A stretch of DNA of 10,542 nt from an uncultured Rickettsiales bacterium. Lineage in GTDB: Bacteria; Pseudomonadota; Alphaproteobacteria; Rickettsiales; UBA998. Where the stretch lies: the NCBI GenBank assembly GCA_937982385.1, contig CALJMC010000124.1, positions 1 to 10,542 on the forward strand, in the 5' to 3' direction. Positions within the stretch are counted from its first letter, which is position 1. Each line of letters begins with the position of its first letter. Position numbers and translations under genes: made by a program. The notes beneath the pieces were generated by a model. It was given only the letters and a program-made list of their open reading frames with translations. It did no database searches and had not been told where the DNA came from. Of the stretch, positions 7,054-10,542 are shown in pieces.

Positions 7054-7908
7054 ATGGCAGAACAGACATCAACATCATCGCAAAGTAACAGCGCCCCGGC
7101 TCCTGCGCCGCGTGCAGCGAGCAATGACGTGAGCTATGCTCCGCAGAATACCATGCGTGACATTGCTGCGACCATTAGCACTGCTGCGAAAGAAGCCCAT
7201 AAAAGCAATGCGTTGCGCGACGTGAAGCATGCGCAGCCGATTGATCGTGATATGGCGGAAGTGGTAGAAAAAGTCTCAGAAGAGAACCCTATTCGTAAAC
7301 AGCTTAAAACCCAGATCAAGGATGATTCTGAGGCGTTGCATGTGGTGGATTCGGTGCTTAAAAAACTGTTCTCAGGCGCAAAACTAATGCATATGCCGCC
7401 TGATTCGATTCATGCGATTGTTAGCGCAATCTATGCACATGTGGCAGATTACCAAACGCATAAAGAGCAGAATCCCAATTTGGATATTGGCTATTTGCAT
7501 ATGAAGATTGATACTGGAAGCCATTTTTTTCATAGTGCGCATCAGTCCATTTTGGAGCATCACCCTGAGCATGAGAATTATTTAGATGGGGTAGATGGTT
7601 CGCAAGATGGGCATGATAACCCACATAATAAAGCTAAAAAAGCACGCCTTCGTCATTCGCATGCGCGGCCTGTCGAACCACAAGAACATGTGCAATATGG
7701 CTATCCAACTGGACGTGCGGCGCATGATGCTGTTCCTGCGGCGGCTGTGGTTGTGTCACCTGAGAAGACGTTATCAGCAGGGGATGTGGCGGAGCATATA
7801 CAGGATATTCATGATGATAAAATTGGCGGTGAGCCGGGCACAGTGGTTGGAGATGTTAGGGAACATAGTATGATTGAGTTTGCGTTGCATACTTTGGGGC
7901 TGCATTGA
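7054..7908 (+). CDS. Hypothetical soluble His-rich protein
   Basis: No family is recognised in this 284-residue protein. Residues 1-30 are a Ser/Ala/Pro-rich disordered N-terminus. Residues 31-140 look helical and mixed-charge, including a segment around VVDSVLKKLF and SIHAIVSAIYAHV. Residues 149-212 hold 12 histidines in 64, several in HxxH spacing (HFFHSAH, EHHPEHE, HSH), with an Asp/Gly-rich insert. The C-terminus is again helical (SAGDVAEHIQDIHDD). There is no signal peptide or membrane segment, so it is probably cytoplasmic. Metal binding through the His cluster is possible but is only an inference. The start is uncertain: ATG 7054 has its AAAGGA 14 bases upstream, whereas GTG 7042, four codons earlier, has it only two bases away. 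It shares its promoter layout with 4674 and 8211. Confidence 0.8.
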   Translation: MAEQTSTSSQSNSAPAPAPRAASNDVSYAPQNTMRDIAATISTAAKEAHKSNALRDVKHAQPIDRDMAEVVEKVSEENPIRKQLKTQIKDDSEALHVVDSVLKKLFSGAKLMHMPPDSIHAIVSAIYAHVADYQTHKEQNPNLDIGYLHMKIDTGSHFFHSAHQSILEHHPEHENYLDGVDGSQDGHDNPHNKAKKARLRHSHARPVEPQEHVQYGYPTGRAAHDAVPAAAVVVSPEKTLSAGDVAEHIQDIHDDKIGGEPGTVVGDVREHSMIEFALHTLGLH

Positions 7909-7927
7909 TTATATTGATTGCCCCCTC

Positions 7928-7964
7928 CATGACTGTCATGCCAGCGAAAGCTGATATCTAGTCC
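7928..7964. repeat. Intergenic repeat of the GTCAT-CC-GCGAAAGC hairpin type
   Basis: GTCATGCCAGCGAAAGCTG (7935-7953), followed by ATATCTAGTCC, is a degenerate copy of the widespread bacterial repeat GTCATTCCCGCGAAAGCGGG followed by AATCCAGTC. Here the stem is CAGC-GAAA-GCTG (7942-7953), with the usual GAAA loop. The left flank adds a small palindrome, CATGAC-T-GTCATG (7928-7940). It lies 19 bases after the stop of the His-rich gene, in the 302-base gene-free stretch 7909-8210. I recognise the family from memory. Confidence 0.6.
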
Positions 7965-8028
7965 AAGATTATTCTCTACGGAGTAGTTCATTATTTTTCT
8001 TCTTTCGTACATGTCCGTCTAAGCTTCC

Positions 8029-8083
8029 TTCGCACCTCACTGGCGTTCGGCTTACGTCAGCAAGACTCCCATGATTGCTTCGA
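8029..8083. repeat. Possible diverged copy of the structured intergenic repeat
   Basis: The stretch shares blocks in order with the copy at 9743-9830: TC-CTGGCG, a GCT-ACG-CAG block, ACTC, an ATGA/ATACT block and terminal GCTTCGA. The compensated hairpins are not preserved, so membership is weak. It fills the middle of the gene-free region between the His-rich gene and the 8211 promoter; the bases at 7965-8028 show nothing I can name. Confidence 0.3.
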
Positions 8084-8114
8084 GAAAAAGCAAATCATGC
8101 TTTTTCTCTCGCAA
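8075..8114. terminator. Long hairpin just before the 8211 promoter, probable terminator
   Basis: GAGAAAAAGCA (8082-8092) and TGCTTTTTCTC (8098-8108) are perfect complements (11 bp) around AATCA. The stem is extended by TTGC (8075-8078) pairing with GCAA (8111-8114). An AT-rich stem of this size could end transcripts in either direction, although no free T-run follows. It touches the first Pho-box-like half-site at 8115, so it separates the regulated promoter from upstream transcription. Confidence 0.5.
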
Positions 8115-8160
8115 TTGTCACAAAACTGTAACGAACAAACTCTTATTAATAGGGTATACT
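8115..8160 (+). promoter_or_regulatory. Best Pho-box-like site and -10 for the 8211-9203 operon
   Basis: TTGTCAC (8115-8121), AAAA, CTGTAAC (8126-8132) is a near-match to the Escherichia coli pstS Pho box layout (CTGTCAT, AAAA, CTGTCAT): two 7-base units with an 11-base period and the same spacer. The -10 is TATACT (8155-8160), 22 bases after the second unit. No -35 consensus is present at the expected place (CGAACA). In E. coli phoA the interval is about 10 bases, so the extra helical turn here is unusual. Confidence 0.6.
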
Positions 8161-8172
8161 AAGTCTATTAAA

Positions 8173-8186
8173 GTGGGAAAACCCAC
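8173..8186 (+). other. Small 5'-leader hairpin
   Basis: GTGGG-AAAA-CCCAC forms a 5-bp stem with an AAAA loop in the presumed leader of the 8211 transcript, near the expected transcription start (about 8167). It could protect the 5' end of the message. The ribosome binding site AGGA (8205-8208) is downstream and not included. Confidence 0.4.
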
Positions 8187-8210
8187 ATAACATAGTAAAA
8201 TATTAGGATT

Positions 8211-9179
8211 ATGGTACAGTCATACAGAGAAGATAGCAGTGTTTCAGAAGCGGGCGGTTTAGGGCGCGTCGGTGAGTTATTGGGTTCTGCTGGTAAGGGG
8301 ATCTATACAATTGGTGCTGTAATAGGTGGAATACTTGCAACAATCGCAGGAGTTGGGCCTTGGGCTTGGGTTCCTAATATTGCATCATGGACAGCTAGTG
8401 CAGCAGGTTCTGCTGCTACATCAGCTGGCGCAACAGGTGCTGCAGGAACAGTCGCAAGCTTGGCATCAGCTACGCCAACTGTAGGTGGTGCAGCGTTGCA
8501 AGGTCTAACATTTTCTTTTAGTCCATTAATTCTTGCTTTAGGGGTTGTTACTGCAGCAGGAGGTGTACTCAAAGGCGTTGCAGATTTTCGTGATGGACGT
8601 CCTAAAAAAGGTTTCAAAGAAATTATTAAGGGTGTAGCTGAAGGTGCTTTCGTTGGTCTTGGTGCTACGTTAGCATTGGCTATTGCTTCGCCAGCATTGG
8701 GCGGACTCCTTTTAGTTGGTGGTGAGTTAATTTCTAAAGTTGCCACAGGTAAAACACTTACTTCACATTTAGGTGAATTAGTTGGTACAGGGCTTGATGC
8801 GGTGATGGGAACACAAGAATCACCAAAACGTCAAAACGTAAATGTAATGCAGGCGCAGGGTATGGGCATGCAACAACAGATGGGTGTGGCGCCGCAAATG
8901 ATGATGCCGCAACCTGAATATGGTCAGATGATGGCTCCGGGTGGTATGGCATATAGTGCGGTTCCAGCGGGCGTAGGTATGCCACAACAGATGATGCAAC
9001 AACAGCCGCCAGCAACCTATTGGCAGGATCAAGTCGCTGCTAATAATCCACGTTATCAGCAGCAGGCACAAGAGCCAGTGATGCTAACAGGGGCAGAAGC
9101 AGGACGTTATACGCAAGCAGTAGATACTGCGCGTGAAGCAGCGAATAACCCAGAATTTAATCACTATAACAAAGCATAA
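8211..9179 (+). CDS. Gly/Ala-rich multi-pass membrane protein with Met/Gln-rich tail (unknown family)
   Basis: This 322-residue protein is not recognised. After a polar N-terminus, hydrophobic glycine-rich segments lie at about 25-50 (IYTIGAVIGGILATIAGVGPW), 101-123 and 146-178, with an Ala/Ser/Gly-rich stretch at 57-98 and a basic loop at 127-140 (FRDGRPKKGFKEIIKG). Residues 213-262 hold 13 methionines in 50, with Gln, Pro and Gly. The tail ends in ATYWQDQV (Trp271 to Val275) and a Gln/Asn-rich, helical terminus. The tail shares MMPQP, VGMPQ-MMQ and WQxxV, in order, with the protein at 4674. The start ATG 8211 has AGGA only two bases upstream. It is first gene of a two-gene operon with 9203. 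Glycine-zipper packing suggests self-assembly in a membrane, but pore, scaffold and metal-binding roles all remain open. Confidence 0.87.
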   Translation: MVQSYREDSSVSEAGGLGRVGELLGSAGKGIYTIGAVIGGILATIAGVGPWAWVPNIASWTASAAGSAATSAGATGAAGTVASLASATPTVGGAALQGLTFSFSPLILALGVVTAAGGVLKGVADFRDGRPKKGFKEIIKGVAEGAFVGLGATLALAIASPALGGLLLVGGELISKVATGKTLTSHLGELVGTGLDAVMGTQESPKRQNVNVMQAQGMGMQQQMGVAPQMMMPQPEYGQMMAPGGMAYSAVPAGVGMPQQMMQQQPPATYWQDQVAANNPRYQQQAQEPVMLTGAEAGRYTQAVDTAREAANNPEFNHYNKA

Positions 9180-9202
9180 TTAGAAGATAACGGAGAAGAG
9201 TA

Positions 9203-9733
9203 ATGAACGCACAAGTGAACAATTTGAGTGAGTTGGAACTCAAATATCATGATATCACTGAGTTATATGACTTGGCGGAAGAGCTGGTTGAGACGGTAGA
9301 GAGCGAGTTTGTTGCTGACCCTGAAGCGCAATATCAGTTGATTGAACCATTGGTTGAAGCGGTGGGTGAGTCTGCGGATGTGCTGTCTGATGCATTTTGT
9401 GAAGTGGCGAATAAAGAAAAATCAGCAAATGCGGGTCAGAAAACACGCATCGAAGGCGCATTGCGTAAGCTTTATGTTGCCGTTGATAGCTACAAGAAAA
9501 AGACCAAACGTGCGGCGCGCAAGACAGGTCAAGCAGTGATGAATATTGCAGATCCGATTGTTGAAAAGGTCAAGCGTCAGGTTGAAGTGATTGTGTCTAC
9601 ATTTATTGACTTTGTTGATATCTCGTTAGCGCGTATCATGCAAAAAGCACAGCTTGAAGAACTCAAAAAACGCCAAGAGAAAATTGCCGTTATGTTGAGT
9701 GGTATTGCGAATGGTGCTGAATTGTCTCGATAG
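9203..9733 (+). CDS. Helical charged protein of unknown function, operon partner of 8211
   Basis: The 176-residue protein starts 23 bases after the 8211 stop, with GGAG seven bases upstream of ATG 9203, so the two genes very probably share a message. Residues 1-70 are acidic and predicted helical (heptad-like Leu/Ile/Val, such as LYDLAEELVETVESE). Residues 78-127 are basic (SYKKKTKRAARKTGQ). Residues 120-145 form an amphipathic-to-hydrophobic helix (VEVIVSTFIDFVDISLARI). The end, 147-165, is a charged coiled-coil-like stretch (LEELKKRQEK). It has one cysteine and no signal peptide. The size and helical character are reminiscent of phasins or of membrane-associated helper proteins, but no family match can be claimed. 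It may bind the membrane-embedded product of 8211. Confidence 0.85.
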   Translation: MNAQVNNLSELELKYHDITELYDLAEELVETVESEFVADPEAQYQLIEPLVEAVGESADVLSDAFCEVANKEKSANAGQKTRIEGALRKLYVAVDSYKKKTKRAARKTGQAVMNIADPIVEKVKRQVEVIVSTFIDFVDISLARIMQKAQLEELKKRQEKIAVMLSGIANGAELSR

Positions 9734-9742
9734 ATTATTTGT

Positions 9743-9830
9743 GGCTTCGAAGCCGTGCATGCTGTGTGTTACTCCGCTATCGCTGGCGCGATGCTCACGG
9801 CAGACTCGGACATACTGTCCTCGCTTCGAA
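9743..9830. repeat. Structured intergenic repeat, third clear copy, between convergent 9203 and argF genes
   Basis: It starts 9 bases after the stop at 9733 with the same palindrome GGCTTCGAAGCC (9743-9754) and CGTGCAT as the 5326 copy. ATCGC-TGGC-GCGAT (9779-9792) and GGAC-ATACT-GTCC (9808-9820) follow. The first stem differs from the other copies by paired changes, A-T for G-C at the outer pair, so pairing is kept. It ends in GCTTCGAA. As at 5326, it separates two convergent genes. Confidence 0.8.
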
Positions 9831-9865
9831 TAACTAGCCCCTACTAATCCCTAGAACCTAACCCC

Positions 9866-10542
9866 TCAACCCATACACCATTGCATCACTGCTTTTTGGG
9901 CATGTAGGCGGTTTTCTGCCTCATCCCATATGACTGATTGTTTGCCGTCAATTACGGCGCTTGTAACTTCTTCTTCGCGATGGGCAGGCAAACAATGCAT
10001 AAAAATGGCATTGCCGGCGGCGTGACGCATCAATTCTTCGTTCACTTGATAGGGGCTAAGCAGTGCCATACGTTCGTCTGCATCCGTATCACCCATAGAC
10101 ACCCATGTATCTGTTACGACGACATCCGCACCCTTGGCGGCTTGCTGGGGACTCGTGGAAAGATTGATACGACCCTTTTCGTTTGCTGCCCAATTCATAT
10201 ATTTGTCAGATGGTGCAAGCTCTGTAGGGCAAGCGAGGTTGAGTGTAAAATCGAATTTTACGGCTGCCGTAATGAAAGAATGGGCTACATTATTGCCATC
10301 GCCAACCCATGCGACCGTAATGTCTTTACTGCGTCCAAGATGTTCCTCGATAGTGAGAATATCCGCCATCAGCTGACAGGGGTGGCACGCGTCCGTCAGT
10401 CCGTTTATCACAGGGATATCAGCATATTTTGCGAGTTCAGTCAGGCTTTCGTGGCTGTTGGCGCGCATCATAATTCCATCGACCATGCGTGACAAAACGC
10501 GTGCCGTATCAGCGATGCTCTCGCCGCGTCCGAGCTGTAAGT
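9866..10542 (-). CDS. argF: Ornithine carbamoyltransferase (EC 2.1.3.3), 5' part cut by the window edge
   Basis: ArgF transfers the carbamoyl group of carbamoyl phosphate to ornithine to make citrulline in arginine synthesis, in the cytoplasm as a trimer. The reading frame continues through the window end: 224 residues are visible, beginning LQLGRGESIADTARVLSR, so roughly 80 N-terminal residues with the STRTR phosphate-binding motif are missing. Visible motifs are HPCQ (10384-10373), VAWVGDGNNVAHS, the TDTWVSMGD loop and HCLPAHR (9997-9977), whose Cys and surrounding residues bind ornithine. An ATG or TTG inside the visible part, near 10495, is not the true start. The stop TGA at 9868-9866 is convergent with the 9203 gene. 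The catabolic isozyme ArcB cannot be strictly excluded, but no arc genes are present. Confidence 0.95.
   Translation of the reverse strand, partial: LQLGRGESIADTARVLSRMVDGIMMRANSHESLTELAKYADIPVINGLTDACHPCQLMADILTIEEHLGRSKDITVAWVGDGNNVAHSFITAAVKFDFTLNLACPTELAPSDKYMNWAANEKGRINLSTSPQQAAKGADVVVTDTWVSMGDTDADERMALLSPYQVNEELMRHAAGNAIFMHCLPAHREEEVTSAVIDGKQSVIWDEAENRLHAQKAVMQWCMG

Noticed and set aside
8303..8746. Minus-strand frame of 147 codons opposite the 8211 gene
   Set aside because: Its Ala/Pro-rich product is the mirror of Gly/Ala codons on the plus strand, which has the ribosome binding site, promoter and a related paralogue.
4674..9733. Prophage or CRISPR interpretation of the accessory-looking region
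   Set aside because: No integrase, portal, capsid, tail or lysis gene, no regularly spaced direct repeats and no cas gene are visible; the repeats are hairpin elements after stop codons.

Overview
The window looks like chromosomal DNA of a moderate-GC alphaproteobacterium. The main pointers are a Usg-family protein, a family I know only from alphaproteobacteria, and an intergenic repeat of the GTCAT-CC-GCGAAAGC type that is common in that class. The housekeeping genes (cysS, cimA, trkH, argF) imply that the cell makes its own isoleucine and arginine. I cannot name the genus.

Layout. 1-445 (-): 5' part of a lipoprotein alpha/beta hydrolase. 615-920 (+): usg. 917-1243 (-): small secreted basic protein, convergent with usg; their stop codons overlap in one CTAG. 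1354-2697 (+): cysS. 2699-2775: nested inverted repeat. 2819-4399 (+): citramalate synthase. 4411-4552: two inverted copies of a structured repeat. 4674-5315 (+): Gly/Ala-rich membrane protein with a Met-rich tail. 5326-5415: another repeat copy. 5434-6879 (-): trkH potassium transporter. 7054-7908 (+): His-rich protein of unknown function. 7909-8210: a 302-base gene-free stretch holding two repeats, a long hairpin and a promoter. 8211-9179 (+): second Gly/Ala-rich protein with a Met/Gln-rich tail. 9203-9733 (+): helical charged protein, in an operon with the previous gene. 9743-9830: repeat copy. 9866-10542 (-): 3' part of argF.

The unusual part is 4400-9850. Three unrecognised genes (4674, 7054, 8211) have the same promoter layout. 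Each has two 7-base half-sites of the CTGTCAT type, spaced 11 bases apart with a 4-base spacer, and a TATACT -10 box 21-23 bases further on. None has a credible -35. This is the organisation of a Pho box, or of another OmpR-family response-regulator site. Two of the genes encode proteins with clearly related Met/Gln/Pro-rich C-terminal tails ending in a WQxxV motif, attached to different glycine-rich hydrophobic cores. I read 4674, 7054, 8211 and 9203 as one co-regulated, undescribed set placed around trkH, whose promoter abuts one of the boxes. The function is unknown.

A second novelty is an intergenic repeat family (4411-4552, 5326-5415, 9743-9830, perhaps 8029-8083). Its hairpins are kept by compensatory base changes between copies, and the copies sit just after stop codons.
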